A program made the position numbers and the translations under genes. The notes beneath the pieces are model-generated. The model did no database searches and was not told where the DNA came from. It saw nothing but the letters and a program-made list of their open reading frames with translations. A stretch of DNA of 64,000 bases from Kordia antarctica (GTDB lineage: Bacteria > Bacteroidota > Bacteroidia > Flavobacteriales > Flavobacteriaceae), in the NCBI RefSeq assembly GCF_009901525.1, contig NZ_CP019288.1, positions 1,827,501-1,891,500 on the forward strand. Direction: 5' to 3'. Positions 24,499 to 34,375 of this stretch are shown here, one piece after another. Numbering within the stretch: position 1 is the stretch's first letter; every line of letters starts with the position of its first letter.

Positions 24499-25035
24499 AT
24501 GGAAACAGGAATAGTTGTTATTGTAACAATCTTAATAGTAATATGTACATTACCATTTATACTAATTAGTGGCAGTACTAAAAAGAGAGAAAAAGAGCTT
24601 AAAAAAGGGTTAGAAACTAGCATTTCAGACAACAATGGAACGCTGACAGAGTATGTAATTAACAATAATTTTGCTCTGGGATTAGATAGTAATGCACAAC
24701 AAATTTACTATTATAAAAAAACTCCAAAAGCTGAATATATTCAAATAGTAAATCTTACTTATATAAGCGCTTGCGAAGTAAAAAAAGTTGCCAAACGCAT
24801 AGGAAAAGTAAAATCAAAATATGAACTCATACAAAGTATAGCACTAGAGTTCACTTTTACAAAAAACAACGCAATTGAAGAGTTTGAATTTTACGACTAC
24901 AATGATACTACACAACTTAATGGCGAGTTGGCGCTGGCTGATACTTGGAAGAAAAAAGTGATTGATTTGTTAACTAAAGATGCTATAAGTTTAGAAGATT
25001 CTAAAACTCAAAAAACAGCTCTCAAATTTGCTTAG
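24499..25035 (+). CDS. Hypothetical membrane-anchored protein
   Basis: A 178-residue protein with one N-terminal membrane helix (about 4-25, IVVIVTILIVICTLPFILIS) followed by a lysine-rich stretch and a soluble domain of about 130 residues with mixed strand/helix pattern (YYYKKTPKAEYIQIVNL). No family recognised. The domain probably faces the cytoplasm given the positive residues after the helix. It is followed by a strong terminator, so it is likely transcribed alone or with the upstream exported protein. Confidence 0.6.
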   Translation: METGIVVIVTILIVICTLPFILISGSTKKREKELKKGLETSISDNNGTLTEYVINNNFALGLDSNAQQIYYYKKTPKAEYIQIVNLTYISACEVKKVAKRIGKVKSKYELIQSIALEFTFTKNNAIEEFEFYDYNDTTQLNGELALADTWKKKVIDLLTKDAISLEDSKTQKTALKFA

Positions 25036-25079
25036 ATAGCTATACGATTGTAGCCTAATTTTTTAGTAGTATTCTGTTG

Positions 25080-25113
25080 GAAAAGGTTGAATCACATCAA
25101 CCTTTTCTTTTTT
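25080..25113 (+). terminator. Rho-independent terminator
   Basis: An 11-bp perfect stem (25080-25090 with 25097-25107; GAAAAGGTTGA and complement), a 6-nt loop and a run of T to 25113, 45 bp after the stop of the membrane-anchored hypothetical gene. Confidence 0.85.
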
Positions 25114-25205
25114 AAATATGCTGCTTATTTAATTCATTCTTAATTGAATACAATATGTAAGTACTTATATTATTAGATTATATTTGAATTCAATTATTCG
25201 TATGT

Positions 25206-26936
25206 ATGCCAAAAAAGCTCAACCAACTCGAAGCTACTGCCATTTGCGGTAATGATATTAGTTCATCTTGTCTGTACGTATCAGCATTAGCTATTGTTTA
25301 TGCAGGACAATATGCGTGGATTTCTTTATTAGTTGTCGCATTGGTATTATTTTTCTTTAGAAGAATTTATGGCGAAGTAGTTGGTGCTTTACCACTTAAT
25401 GGTGGTGCTTACAACGCATTATTGAACACAACTAAAAAGTCAACAGCGTCTCTTGCTGCATCTTTAACAGTCTTGTCATATATGGCAACTGCGGTAATTT
25501 CGGCGAGTGAAGCTGTAAAATATGCGCATAGTATTTGGACTTTTATTCCTGTAATTCCCGTAACTATTGGTTTATTGTTGCTATTTATGGGATTGGTTAT
25601 TTTAGGTATTGGCGAATCTTCTAAAGTTGCGATAGCCATTTTTCTATTCCATTTAGTCTCGCTCACAATCCTTTGTGGATTCTGTTTCGTTTTCTTGATT
25701 GAAAATGGAACTGAAATATTAATGTCAAATTTTAGCACACCCGTAAAAGGTGGAATTATAACCGCTTTATTCTTAGGGTTTTCGGCGGCAATGCTTGGCA
25801 TTAGTGGTTTTGAAAGTTCGGCTAATTATGTTGAAGAACAAGAAAAAGGCGTGTTTCCAAAAACTTTACGAAATATGTGGATTGTGGTTACGGTTTTTAA
25901 TCCGCTAATTGCATTTTTAGCGTTGTGTATCATTCCAATTTCTACTGTGGTGGAAAATCAAGATGCTTTACTATCGGTTATGGGAAAAACTGCTAGTGGA
26001 AACTGGTTGTCATTATTGATAGGAATTGACGCTGCATTGGTTTTAAGTGGTGCGGTATTAACTTCTTTCGTTGGTGTTGGCGGATTAATGAAACGTATGG
26101 CTTTGGATAGAATTCTACCTAATATTTTACTAAAAAAGACAAAAAAAGGAAGCAATTATTTAATCTACCTGTTATTTTTTGTGCTTTGTGTTTCCGTTTT
26201 ATTGATTACCAAAGGTGATTTGGCAAAATTAGCTGGCGTGTATACCATTGCTTTTTTATCGGTTATGATTTTATTTGGTTTAGGAAATCTACTTTTGAAA
26301 GTAAATCGTTCTCGATTGCCAAGACCTGAAAAATCTAGCTGGTTGGGATTGTTTATAGGTGTTTTTGCTGTTGCAGCTGCTATTGTGGGCAACGTAATTT
26401 TAAATCCTCAATATTTAGTCATTTTCATGGAATACCTAATTCCGACACTTGCTGTGGTGTTTTTTATGTTATATCGGACTTTCATTTTTAGAATCTTTTT
26501 GAAAATTTTAGATTACACTTTTCCTGATAAGAATACACTTTTTATAAGACTGAATAGGAATATTAAAAGAGCACTTACTACTATAAATAAGCAACAATTC
26601 GTGTATTTTACCAATCATGATGATGTTGCTACTTTAAACAAGGTTTTGCTGTACATTTCTAATAATGAATCTACAAAAAAAGTAAAGATAGTTTCAATCA
26701 TAAATGAAAATGAACCTTTAGCGGTAAATTTGAGGAAAGATATTGAAACATTAGATAGAGCATATCCTTTAATAAATGTTGAGTTTATTGAAGAACTCGG
26801 TATTTTTGGACCAGAAAAAATACAGGAATTATCCAAGCGTTGGCATATTCCGAGTAACTTTATGTTTATTGCTTCCCCTGGACATAAGTTTCCGTATAAA
26901 ATTCAAGAATTGGGCGAAGTTCGATTGATCATTTAA
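25206..26936 (+). CDS. APC-family amino acid/polyamine permease
   Basis: A 576-residue permease of the amino acid-polyamine-organocation superfamily. About twelve hydrophobic helices fill residues 20-430, with the family's first-helix pattern near the N-terminus (ICGNDISSSCLYVSA) and a glycine-rich PLNGGAYNAL motif (about 62-71). A soluble C-terminal region of about 140 residues (430-576) follows, unlike simple permeases, and may be regulatory. Substrate unknown. It is followed 14 bp later by a DUF1003 gene on the same strand, suggesting co-transcription. Confidence 0.85.
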   Translation: MPKKLNQLEATAICGNDISSSCLYVSALAIVYAGQYAWISLLVVALVLFFFRRIYGEVVGALPLNGGAYNALLNTTKKSTASLAASLTVLSYMATAVISASEAVKYAHSIWTFIPVIPVTIGLLLLFMGLVILGIGESSKVAIAIFLFHLVSLTILCGFCFVFLIENGTEILMSNFSTPVKGGIITALFLGFSAAMLGISGFESSANYVEEQEKGVFPKTLRNMWIVVTVFNPLIAFLALCIIPISTVVENQDALLSVMGKTASGNWLSLLIGIDAALVLSGAVLTSFVGVGGLMKRMALDRILPNILLKKTKKGSNYLIYLLFFVLCVSVLLITKGDLAKLAGVYTIAFLSVMILFGLGNLLLKVNRSRLPRPEKSSWLGLFIGVFAVAAAIVGNVILNPQYLVIFMEYLIPTLAVVFFMLYRTFIFRIFLKILDYTFPDKNTLFIRLNRNIKRALTTINKQQFVYFTNHDDVATLNKVLLYISNNESTKKVKIVSIINENEPLAVNLRKDIETLDRAYPLINVEFIEELGIFGPEKIQELSKRWHIPSNFMFIASPGHKFPYKIQELGEVRLII

Positions 26937-26950
26937 TAAAAATAAAACTC

Positions 26951-27343
26951 ATGAGTATTAAAAACACAAATCATATTTATAATAATGAATTGAAACCAAC
27001 AGAAAGATTTGCTATTTGGATTACTACGAAAATAGGTACTATAGGTTTTTTTCTAATTATATTTATGTGGACACTACTTTGGTTAAGTTGGAATATGTTT
27101 GCGTCAATTCATTTGCGTTTTGATCCGTATCCAGCTTTTGTACTCTGGCTCTTTATTTCAAATATGATACAAATATTTTTAATGCCATTATTAATGGTTG
27201 GTCAAAATTTACAGGCGAAACGTGCGGAAATACGTGCCGAAAATGATTTCAATGTTAATATTAAAGCTGAAAAAGAAATAATAACTCTCTTAAAGGAAGT
27301 CAAAGAATTAAAAGATATGGTAACGAAACTTGCGCTTAAATAA
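26951..27343 (+). CDS. DUF1003 membrane protein
   Basis: A 130-residue protein of the DUF1003 family. Two membrane helices (about 29-50 and 63-85) are separated by a short loop (FASIHLRFDPYPAF), preceded by a polar N-terminus with LKPTERFAIW and followed by a charged helical tail likely to form a coiled coil (EKEIITLLKEVKELKDMV). Family function is not established. It lies 14 bp after the permease and converges with the DUF6134-like gene. Confidence 0.8.
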   Translation: MSIKNTNHIYNNELKPTERFAIWITTKIGTIGFFLIIFMWTLLWLSWNMFASIHLRFDPYPAFVLWLFISNMIQIFLMPLLMVGQNLQAKRAEIRAENDFNVNIKAEKEIITLLKEVKELKDMVTKLALK

Positions 27344-27349
27344 TAAAAA

Positions 27350-27937
27350 CTACTCGTTAAGTGTTAGCTTAAAATTGAATAATGTGTGTGATATGACAGC
27401 TTCTTTTAGTATTCCATTGGTATATGTGTAATTATTGGTGTGATGATTACCAGGGTCGGATAATACATACATTGACAATCCCGCTTTACTTATAGTCTTA
27501 GTTATTCCTTCTAGTTCTGCAAACACAGTCTCTATGCCTTTTGGTTCATCAAAATACAGCATTGTTGTAGCGTACGTTATAGGTGAAGTAATTTGTGATG
27601 TTTTGCCATTATGATTTATGTAATAAACACCATTTTTAAGAATTGTATTCGATTCATCATTAAGCGTTCCATTTTTTTCAATCTTATAATGGCTTGACTG
27701 TAATATACCATTCAAAAATTCTACCGTTAAAGAAGTTGATATTTGTGTTTCTCCAAAGATGTGAACAGTTGCTAAACTGTTTGTAGTGTAGATTGTAGAA
27801 TTTCCTTCTACTTTTTTTACGGCTGTTAATGTGCCTATAGAATTTCCTGCAACGCTTAAATCATAATTAAGTGTTTTGTCTTGTGCTTTTACTAAGAAGT
27901 TATTTATAATTAAAAGCAGTATCAATAATTGTTTCAT
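27350..27937 (-). CDS. DUF6134-type exported protein (paralogue)
   Basis: A 195-residue protein with a signal peptide ending VKAQ (about 18), homologous along its length to the gene at 13152-13745: shared LNYDLSVAGNSIGT-type start, KKVEGNSTIYTTN block, a lipocalin-like series of strands (SSHYKIEKNG, YYINHNGK) and YTYTNGILKEAVI near the end. It follows the patatin gene by 11 bp and is likely translated from the same message. Function unknown. Confidence 0.65.
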   Translation of the reverse strand: MKQLLILLLIINNFLVKAQDKTLNYDLSVAGNSIGTLTAVKKVEGNSTIYTTNSLATVHIFGETQISTSLTVEFLNGILQSSHYKIEKNGTLNDESNTILKNGVYYINHNGKTSQITSPITYATTMLYFDEPKGIETVFAELEGITKTISKAGLSMYVLSDPGNHHTNNYTYTNGILKEAVISHTLFNFKLTLNE

Positions 27938-27948
27938 ATGTATCTATT

Positions 27949-28713
27949 TTAGCCCTTAAGTTTAAGTTTAATTTCTTCTATTTTCTGCATCGTTGCTTCA
28001 TATCCTATATCAAAAAGTTGATCTGATTTTTTAACATCGAACAATCCATATCGAAAAGATTTTTCAATTTCGAGCGCAACATTACATTGATTAAAACGAT
28101 GTTGCATAGTTCCCCAAATAGCAAGTTGAAGACATCTTTCTGCAACATTTCTAAGTCCTTTTACCTCATCTCTTGTCTCGTGAGGACAAACACTTATTCC
28201 AATTACTTTTTCGCAATGTGTTAATAGCGGTTCAACGGGAAGATTATTGAGCAATCCTCCATCAACATACGTATTTCCATTAATTTGAACCGACTTAAAT
28301 AAAAGTGGCAATGCACAGGAAGCCGCTAAGACTTCAATTAATTTTCCTTCTGAAATGATTTCAAATTCTCCTGAGTTGATATTAGAAATACAAACGTGTA
28401 ATGGTAATTCTAAGCTTTCAAAATTATCTTTCTTTAAATGATTTCTTAAAAAATCCTTTAAATATGTAAGTTCTGTCAATCTTTTAGTTAGAAAACCTAG
28501 TTTAAAAATTTTCAAGAATGCTTTATCATGAGCTAATTTTAAAATTTCTTTAGGTGAATAGCCTTGACAATAAAGAGCTCCTATAATACTTCCTGCGCTC
28601 GTTCCTGACACTCTATTTGGAAAGATGTCATTTTCATTTAAAGCCTGTAAAACACCAATGTGTGCCACTGCTCTTGCGCCTCCACCAGAAAGTGCTATTC
28701 CAATTTTTTCCAA
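27949..28713 (-). CDS. Patatin-like phospholipase
   Basis: A 254-residue lipid acyl hydrolase of the patatin/RssA family. Catalytic features are the oxyanion glycine loop GGGARAVAHIG (10-20), the nucleophile elbow GTSAGS (Ser at about 40) and the catalytic Asp in DGGLLNNLP (about 151-159). No signal peptide, so it is probably cytoplasmic, acting on membrane phospholipids or lysophospholipids. It is the first gene of a pair with the DUF6134-like protein. Confidence 0.9.
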   Translation of the reverse strand: MEKIGIALSGGGARAVAHIGVLQALNENDIFPNRVSGTSAGSIIGALYCQGYSPKEILKLAHDKAFLKIFKLGFLTKRLTELTYLKDFLRNHLKKDNFESLELPLHVCISNINSGEFEIISEGKLIEVLAASCALPLLFKSVQINGNTYVDGGLLNNLPVEPLLTHCEKVIGISVCPHETRDEVKGLRNVAERCLQLAIWGTMQHRFNQCNVALEIEKSFRYGLFDVKKSDQLFDIGYEATMQKIEEIKLKLKG

Positions 28714-28779
28714 TTTTTCATTATTTAGAATTTAATTTTTTCCATTTTCTCAACTTGAACAACTTGAATATTCAATAAT

Positions 28780-29103
28780 TCATTGTTTTCGGTGCATATT
28801 TAATTTTTTTACAATTGCGGAAGATGCGTTATCTGCATAAACTCCATATGCGTTTACGACAATTCCTTTCAAATTATTTTTATTCGAGGAAATGGCATAA
28901 ACAATCATTTCATCTCCTGGGTCGCTATCTCCCTCGAATCTGTAAAAATGGTCAATTTCAAAATCATCTGGTGATAATTCAGTTGCTGTTAGATGACAAA
29001 CAAGACATTCCTTGTCAGTCAATATTGAAAAATCAATAGTATAACCAAGTTTGTTAAGGTCAGTCATAGCTTCGGTAACTGTATCGTAACTTTTCATTTT
29101 CAT
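28780..29103 (-). CDS. Small conserved protein of unknown function
   Basis: A 107-residue soluble protein with motifs I recall from a widespread small flavobacterial family: YDTVTEAMTDLNKLGY at the start, FEIDHFYRFEGDSDPGDE (about 47-64) and KGIVVNAYGVYAD (about 78-90). Relatives are often auto-named phosphoribosylpyrophosphate synthetase, but at this size and without a PRPP-binding motif that name is not supported. A CxxC-like element (CLVCH) is present. No clear operon partner. Confidence 0.7.
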   Translation of the reverse strand: MKMKSYDTVTEAMTDLNKLGYTIDFSILTDKECLVCHLTATELSPDDFEIDHFYRFEGDSDPGDEMIVYAISSNKNNLKGIVVNAYGVYADNASSAIVKKLNMHRKQ

Positions 29104-29179
29104 AAGTATGTTTATTAAATTACCTCTAATCTCAATATTAACTAACCAGATACATTAAGTAATATTTTTTCTTTTTAAA

Positions 29180-30037
29180 TTATTCTCTATTATTTTTCCA
29201 AACCACATTACTATACGGATATGGGATTTCTATTCCTTCTTTATCAAATTGCTCTTTGATACTCTCCAATAAATCACAACCCATTAAAAAGGCATCTCCA
29301 GGATTTGCAGCCCAAGTCCAAGCTCTGAGTGTTATGGCAAATTCGCCAACCGAAATTACTCGAATTGGAGCAATATCATCTGTGTTTTTTTTATTTAACG
29401 ATATTCTGTGGTCAATAAACAAAGGATGTTTTATAATTTCATCTTTCATGATGGCTTTTGCTTTCTTTATATCAGCAGTATAGGACACATTCATTTCTAC
29501 CCATTCGCAACAAATATCCTCAGCAAAATTTGCGTTAACTATAACCTCACTACTCATTACAGAATTGGGTATAATAATACGCTTGTTCTCGTAATTTTTA
29601 ATCACTGTATGCCGCAACGTAATATCTTCCACAACACCTTCAATTGCTCTTACAGATATTCTGTCTTTAAGACGATACGGCTTTGTAATCACAATCATAA
29701 TTCCGCTAATAATGTTAGATAATACCTGTTGTGATGCAAAACCAATAACTGCCACAATAACACCTGCACCTGCAAGAATTGTGGTAGCAATATGCTTTAG
29801 GTTTGGAATCATAAATATAATGAAACTCAATCCGATCAATAGTATTAAAACACTTACCATTTGTTGCAGAAATCTTGAATTTGTTGCATCAAAATCCTCG
29901 CTTATCATATGTTTTTTAATTCCTTTGCTTACCAATTTATTGAAAACTACATAGACCAATAGTGTAATTACAAGTATGACAATTACATGTGCTAACAACG
30001 ACGTATCTTTTTTTAATATGTCTATAAAATTATCCAT
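29180..30037 (-). CDS. MscS-family mechanosensitive channel
   Basis: A 285-residue small-conductance mechanosensitive channel. Three membrane helices lie in about 15-110; the third is the pore helix (ILAGAGVIVAVIGFASQQVLSN), with the Ala/Gly packing typical of MscS TM3. The beta-domain follows (IVITKPYRLKDRISV, HTVIKNYENKRIIIPNS), then the alpha/beta C-terminal domain. Its start overlaps the NADH dehydrogenase stop by 8 bp, so it is the last gene of the long copper-efflux operon. A second MscS-type gene lies at 48640. Confidence 0.9.
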   Translation of the reverse strand: MDNFIDILKKDTSLLAHVIVILVITLLVYVVFNKLVSKGIKKHMISEDFDATNSRFLQQMVSVLILLIGLSFIIFMIPNLKHIATTILAGAGVIVAVIGFASQQVLSNIISGIMIVITKPYRLKDRISVRAIEGVVEDITLRHTVIKNYENKRIIIPNSVMSSEVIVNANFAEDICCEWVEMNVSYTADIKKAKAIMKDEIIKHPLFIDHRISLNKKNTDDIAPIRVISVGEFAITLRAWTWAANPGDAFLMGCDLLESIKEQFDKEGIEIPYPYSNVVWKNNRE

Positions 30038-31310
30038 CCGTATTGTTTTTATCTAACCGCTTATAAGGTCTTATAATTAATCCTAAAGGTCTGTCATAAC
30101 TGATATAATTTGAAAACCAATCAAGAAAAGCGACAAATTTATTTCTAAAACCAATCAAAGAAAAGATGTGAATAAACATCCACACCAACCAAGCAAATGT
30201 GCCTTGAAACTTCCATTTTGGTAAATCGACTACTGCTTTTTTTCTACCTACGGTTGCCATAGTTCCTTTGTCTTTATATTTGAACACTTCTAAAGGTTTA
30301 CTAGCAATTTGTCTTAAAATATTTTTAGAAAGTAGTTTACCTTGTTGTTGTGCAACAGGTGCTAACATTGGTAATCCTTTTGGATTTAACAACGAAAGAT
30401 GTGCCGCTACATCACCAATAGCAAATACATTTTTAAATCCTATTACTTGATTGTATTCATTAACCGAAATACGATTGCCACCAACAATTACCTCTTTAGG
30501 TAATCCGTTTATTGGCGCACCTTTTACACCTGCTGTCCAAATTACGGTGTCCGTTTGAAAGGTTGTTTGATCTGCCAAGGTGATTTTAACACCATCATAG
30601 TCACTTACTTTGGCATTTAAGAATACATTAATGCCTAATTGCTTTAAGTATAGTTCGCTTTTCGCGGAAGCATTCTCTGACATAACTGCTAACAATTTTG
30701 GTGCAGCTTCGTATAGATTGATATTCATTTTTGAAATATCTAATCCAGGGAAATCTTTTGGAATCACAAAACGTTTCATTTCAGCCAAAGCGCCTGCCAA
30801 TTCAATTCCTGCTGGTCCACCACCAACAATGGCGATATTTAAAATCTCATCTAACGGTTGATTGTTAGTATCTTCCATTGCTTTTTCTAAATTCTGAAAA
30901 ATAAAACTTCTCAGATTTAATGCATCTGGAATAGATTTTAGTGTGAGCAATTTATCCTTTACAGGTTCAAAATTGAAAAAATTATTTTGGCTTCCTGTTG
31001 CTATTATCAAATAATCATAAGATATAATTCCAGCAGTTGTAGAAAGCGTTTGTTCTTGTGAAGACACAGAAAACACTTCAGCCATCCTAAAATTGACATT
31101 TTTATATTTTCTGAAAATTCTACGTACAGGATAAGCAATGCTGCCAGGTTCTAGCCCACCAGTCGCTACTTGATACATTAGAGGTTGAAAATTGTGATAA
31201 TTGTGTTGGTCAATTAGCAACACATCTACATTTTTATTTTTAAATGATTTTGCCATAGCAATACCACCAAAACCTGCACCTATAATTACTATTTTTGGTT
31301 TGTTGTCCAT
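30030..31310 (-). CDS. Type II NADH dehydrogenase-like FAD oxidoreductase
   Basis: A 426-residue pyridine nucleotide-disulphide oxidoreductase of the NDH-2 type. The N-terminal FAD-binding motif is IIGAGFGGIAMA (9-20), the NAD-binding motif IVGGGPAGIELAG (about 163-175) and the second FAD motif VFAIGDVAAH (about 297-306). The C-terminal amphipathic region would attach it to the inner leaf of the membrane, passing electrons from NADH to quinone. It lies 7 bp after the CusA-type gene and overlaps the MscS gene. NDH-2 enzymes can reduce Cu(II) to Cu(I), so a place in a copper operon is sensible, though this is inference. Confidence 0.85.
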   Translation of the reverse strand: MDNKPKIVIIGAGFGGIAMAKSFKNKNVDVLLIDQHNYHNFQPLMYQVATGGLEPGSIAYPVRRIFRKYKNVNFRMAEVFSVSSQEQTLSTTAGIISYDYLIIATGSQNNFFNFEPVKDKLLTLKSIPDALNLRSFIFQNLEKAMEDTNNQPLDEILNIAIVGGGPAGIELAGALAEMKRFVIPKDFPGLDISKMNINLYEAAPKLLAVMSENASAKSELYLKQLGINVFLNAKVSDYDGVKITLADQTTFQTDTVIWTAGVKGAPINGLPKEVIVGGNRISVNEYNQVIGFKNVFAIGDVAAHLSLLNPKGLPMLAPVAQQQGKLLSKNILRQIASKPLEVFKYKDKGTMATVGRKKAVVDLPKWKFQGTFAWLVWMFIHIFSLIGFRNKFVAFLDWFSNYISYDRPLGLIIRPYKRLDKNNTDG

Positions 31311-31317
31311 ACAATTC

Positions 31318-34317
31318 CTATTCTTTTATAATTTTCAAAATAGTAGGTAATACCACTAATAAAAGCGGCAACGCAAATACCAATCCGCCAATAACAGCAA
31401 TTGCTAAAGGTTGATGTAATTGTGCTCCAGCGCCAATACCCAATGCTAACGGTGCAAGTGCCATAATCGCAGCAAAAGCAGTCATTAATTTAGGACGTAA
31501 TCGTGCTGCAATAGCATATTCTATTTTTTCTACATGCGATAAAGATGCATCACTTTCTTGATATTGTCTATACGTAAATATAGAGTTTTCGCCAATAATA
31601 CCTACAATCATAATAATACCTGTGTAGCTTCCGACATTTAAAGGTGTTCCCGTTAAATACAAACTCAATAAAGAACCAGCAACTCCTAAAACTGCAATTA
31701 CTATAATAGCCAATGCAATTTTAATCTTTCTAAAGAGAAATAAAATCACAATAAAAACAAGTAATATGGCAGAAACTAGAATCATCATTAATTCTTTAAA
31801 TGCGTTTTGCTGTTCTTTATAAGCGCCTCCATATTCAATAGAATATCCTGTTGGCAAAGAAATATTTTTAGTTAAATGACTTTGAATATCTTTAAGTGTT
31901 GAACCTAAATCTCGGTTGTTTAATCGTGCGGTAATTACGCCCATCGATTTTTGATTTTCTCGATTAATTTCAGCGACACCTTTGCCCATTTCGATAGTTG
32001 CCACTTGATTAATTGGTACGCTTGAACCGTTAGGTAGTAAAATGGCAGTATTATTTATATCAGACACTGAAGTTTTATGCGCATCAGGATAAATAAGTCG
32101 TATGTCTACCATTTGCTCTTTATCAATCATTGAACTTACCACAGTTCCTTCTATTTGTGTTTGTAATTGTAGCTGAAAATCGGCAACAGTCATTCCTAGT
32201 TGTGCTAATACGGGAACATTCGGAATTATAGATAAACTTGGACCTGCAACGATAATTCCGTTGTTTACATCGGCTGTACCTGGAACAGTTTCAATTGCTG
32301 TTGCAATTTCTTGCGATAAACTTTCTAAGGTGTTCACATTAGTTCCGAATACTTTTATTTCGATTGGCTGTACAGAACTCATTAGATCGCCCAACATATC
32401 ACCAATAACTTGCCCAAAATCAATAGTTAATTGTGGCACTTTTTCTTCAATTCGTTTTCGTATTTCATCTGAAACTTCTGTTGTAGTTGCGGTACGTTTC
32501 TCTTTTAGTTTGATTAAATAATCGCCACGATTGGGTTCGGTAATAAAGAATCCCATTTGTGTTCCTAATCTTGCAGAATACGCTTCTACTTCGGGTTGCG
32601 TATCCAATACTTCATTAACTATTTGAAGCATTCTATCGGTTTCTTCCAACGTTGTTCCAGCAGGGCTATTATAATCTAACACAATGCTTCCTTCGTCCAT
32701 TTCTGGTAAAAATCCAGAAGGTAATTTTGAAGGAATTACGATCAGTATCGCTACACAAATTAGTAAAAAGAATATTCCGATAATTGGTTTACCTAATACG
32801 CTATGAATCCATTTTGTTTTTGGTTCGTGCTTGCGCTCAATAGGCTTATTTCGAGTAAATAAAATTGACAATACAGGAACAACCAACCAAGTTACCAAAA
32901 ATGAAGCTGACAAAGCGATAATCATACTAAATGCCATTACCTGAAAGTAAGCTCCAGCAACACCTGTCATTAAAACAAATGGAATAAAAATTACTAAGGT
33001 ACTTAATGAAGATCCTATCATTGCAGGAAGCAAATGTGTGATAGCTTCGTGAGCTACCCAATCCATTTTTTCTTTTGGATGCTCTTCTCTAATTTTATGA
33101 ATTTGCTCTATGATAATAACTACATCATCTATCATTAAGCCAATTGCTGCTGCAACTGCGCCCAACGTCATAATATTAAACGTGTAACCAATAGCATCGA
33201 GAATGATAAGTGTTAATGACAACGACACTGGAATGGTAAATAAAACCACCATACTTGCCGAGAATGAACGTAAAAAAAGAATTACTACCAATAATGCCAA
33301 AACAAGTCCAATCCACAGTACGTCTTTGATACTTGCAATACTGGTATTTACAAAATCTGCTTGTTTGTAATACGGTTTAAGTACTACGCCTTTAGGTAAT
33401 ATCTTGCTTAATTCTGCTACTTTTTGTTCGATGGTTGAATTGACATCAATCAAATTTGCATTGGGTTGTTTTACAATTGCAATAATGGGAACATTTTTTC
33501 CGTTAGCGAGAATTTTCACGTATTCTTTTACTTCGGAAACTTTAATGTTTGCCACATCTTTTAATCGAATTAAACGATTCGGGCTATTGACAATGACTAA
33601 ATCCTGAAGATCGTTAATATCATCTATCGCATTGTCAGTAAGAGTGAGATACATTCGATTATAATCTGTAATGTATCCGTTGGATTGTAATAAATTGGCA
33701 TTGACAATAGCACTTCGAATTGTAGAAATAGATATTCCTAATGATTTGATAACTTCAGGCTTTAGAATCACTTGAAATTCTTTATCCTTTCCGCCTATGA
33801 TTGCAATATCTGAAACGCCTGGTGTAGCTGCCAAAAATGGTTTGATTTGATAGGTTGCAATTTTCTTTAAATCTACTTGCGACAATCCATCTCCTTCTAA
33901 AGAATAACCCATTACAGGCAAAATAGAAGGGTTCATTTTTTCTACTGAAAAAACAGTGCTTGGCAAAATACTACCTTGCGATTGATTGATGAAAGACTCA
34001 ATTTGCGATTTTGCAGTATTGATATCTGTGCTCCAATCTAAATACACCGAAATTTCACAACTCCCACGAGACGTTGTACTCCGAATATATTGCAAACCTT
34101 CCGTACGTCGAATGATGTTTTCTAACGGAATTGTTACCGTTGTCATCATTTTATCGACGGGTTGCTGTCCAGCATCTGCAATGACTTTTATCTTCGGAAA
34201 TGTAATATCTGGAAATAGACCAGTTTTTAAATTCTGATACGTAAAAATACCACCTATAAGTATCAAAATACCAATGGCAAGAAGTGGAAACTTGTAGTTA
34301 GAATGCAGTTTTTTCAA
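31318..34317 (-). CDS. CusA/CzcA-type RND efflux pump
   Basis: A 999-residue inner-membrane proton antiporter of the RND family. It shows the N-terminal helix, two large periplasmic loops and the twelve-helix plan. The TM4 proton-relay region reads GAVAAAIGLMIDDVVIIIEQ (about 385-404), with the acidic residues needed for proton transfer. The heavy-metal-efflux (CusA/CzcA) assignment rests on the operon context: multicopper oxidase, HMA-domain protein, adaptor and TolC homologue. It would export copper or silver from the periplasm together with the adaptor at 37477 and the outer-membrane channel at 38486. Confidence 0.85.
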   Translation of the reverse strand: MKKLHSNYKFPLLAIGILILIGGIFTYQNLKTGLFPDITFPKIKVIADAGQQPVDKMMTTVTIPLENIIRRTEGLQYIRSTTSRGSCEISVYLDWSTDINTAKSQIESFINQSQGSILPSTVFSVEKMNPSILPVMGYSLEGDGLSQVDLKKIATYQIKPFLAATPGVSDIAIIGGKDKEFQVILKPEVIKSLGISISTIRSAIVNANLLQSNGYITDYNRMYLTLTDNAIDDINDLQDLVIVNSPNRLIRLKDVANIKVSEVKEYVKILANGKNVPIIAIVKQPNANLIDVNSTIEQKVAELSKILPKGVVLKPYYKQADFVNTSIASIKDVLWIGLVLALLVVILFLRSFSASMVVLFTIPVSLSLTLIILDAIGYTFNIMTLGAVAAAIGLMIDDVVIIIEQIHKIREEHPKEKMDWVAHEAITHLLPAMIGSSLSTLVIFIPFVLMTGVAGAYFQVMAFSMIIALSASFLVTWLVVPVLSILFTRNKPIERKHEPKTKWIHSVLGKPIIGIFFLLICVAILIVIPSKLPSGFLPEMDEGSIVLDYNSPAGTTLEETDRMLQIVNEVLDTQPEVEAYSARLGTQMGFFITEPNRGDYLIKLKEKRTATTTEVSDEIRKRIEEKVPQLTIDFGQVIGDMLGDLMSSVQPIEIKVFGTNVNTLESLSQEIATAIETVPGTADVNNGIIVAGPSLSIIPNVPVLAQLGMTVADFQLQLQTQIEGTVVSSMIDKEQMVDIRLIYPDAHKTSVSDINNTAILLPNGSSVPINQVATIEMGKGVAEINRENQKSMGVITARLNNRDLGSTLKDIQSHLTKNISLPTGYSIEYGGAYKEQQNAFKELMMILVSAILLVFIVILFLFRKIKIALAIIVIAVLGVAGSLLSLYLTGTPLNVGSYTGIIMIVGIIGENSIFTYRQYQESDASLSHVEKIEYAIAARLRPKLMTAFAAIMALAPLALGIGAGAQLHQPLAIAVIGGLVFALPLLLVVLPTILKIIKE

Positions 34318-34375
34318 ATTTATTCTGAGTTTATTTAGTTCTAAAATGATATTTTTTTACCAAAACATATGTACT

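Noticed and set aside
28780-29103. Phosphoribosylpyrophosphate synthetase
   Set aside because: The name is common for this family, but the protein is a third of the needed size and has no PRPP-binding loop.
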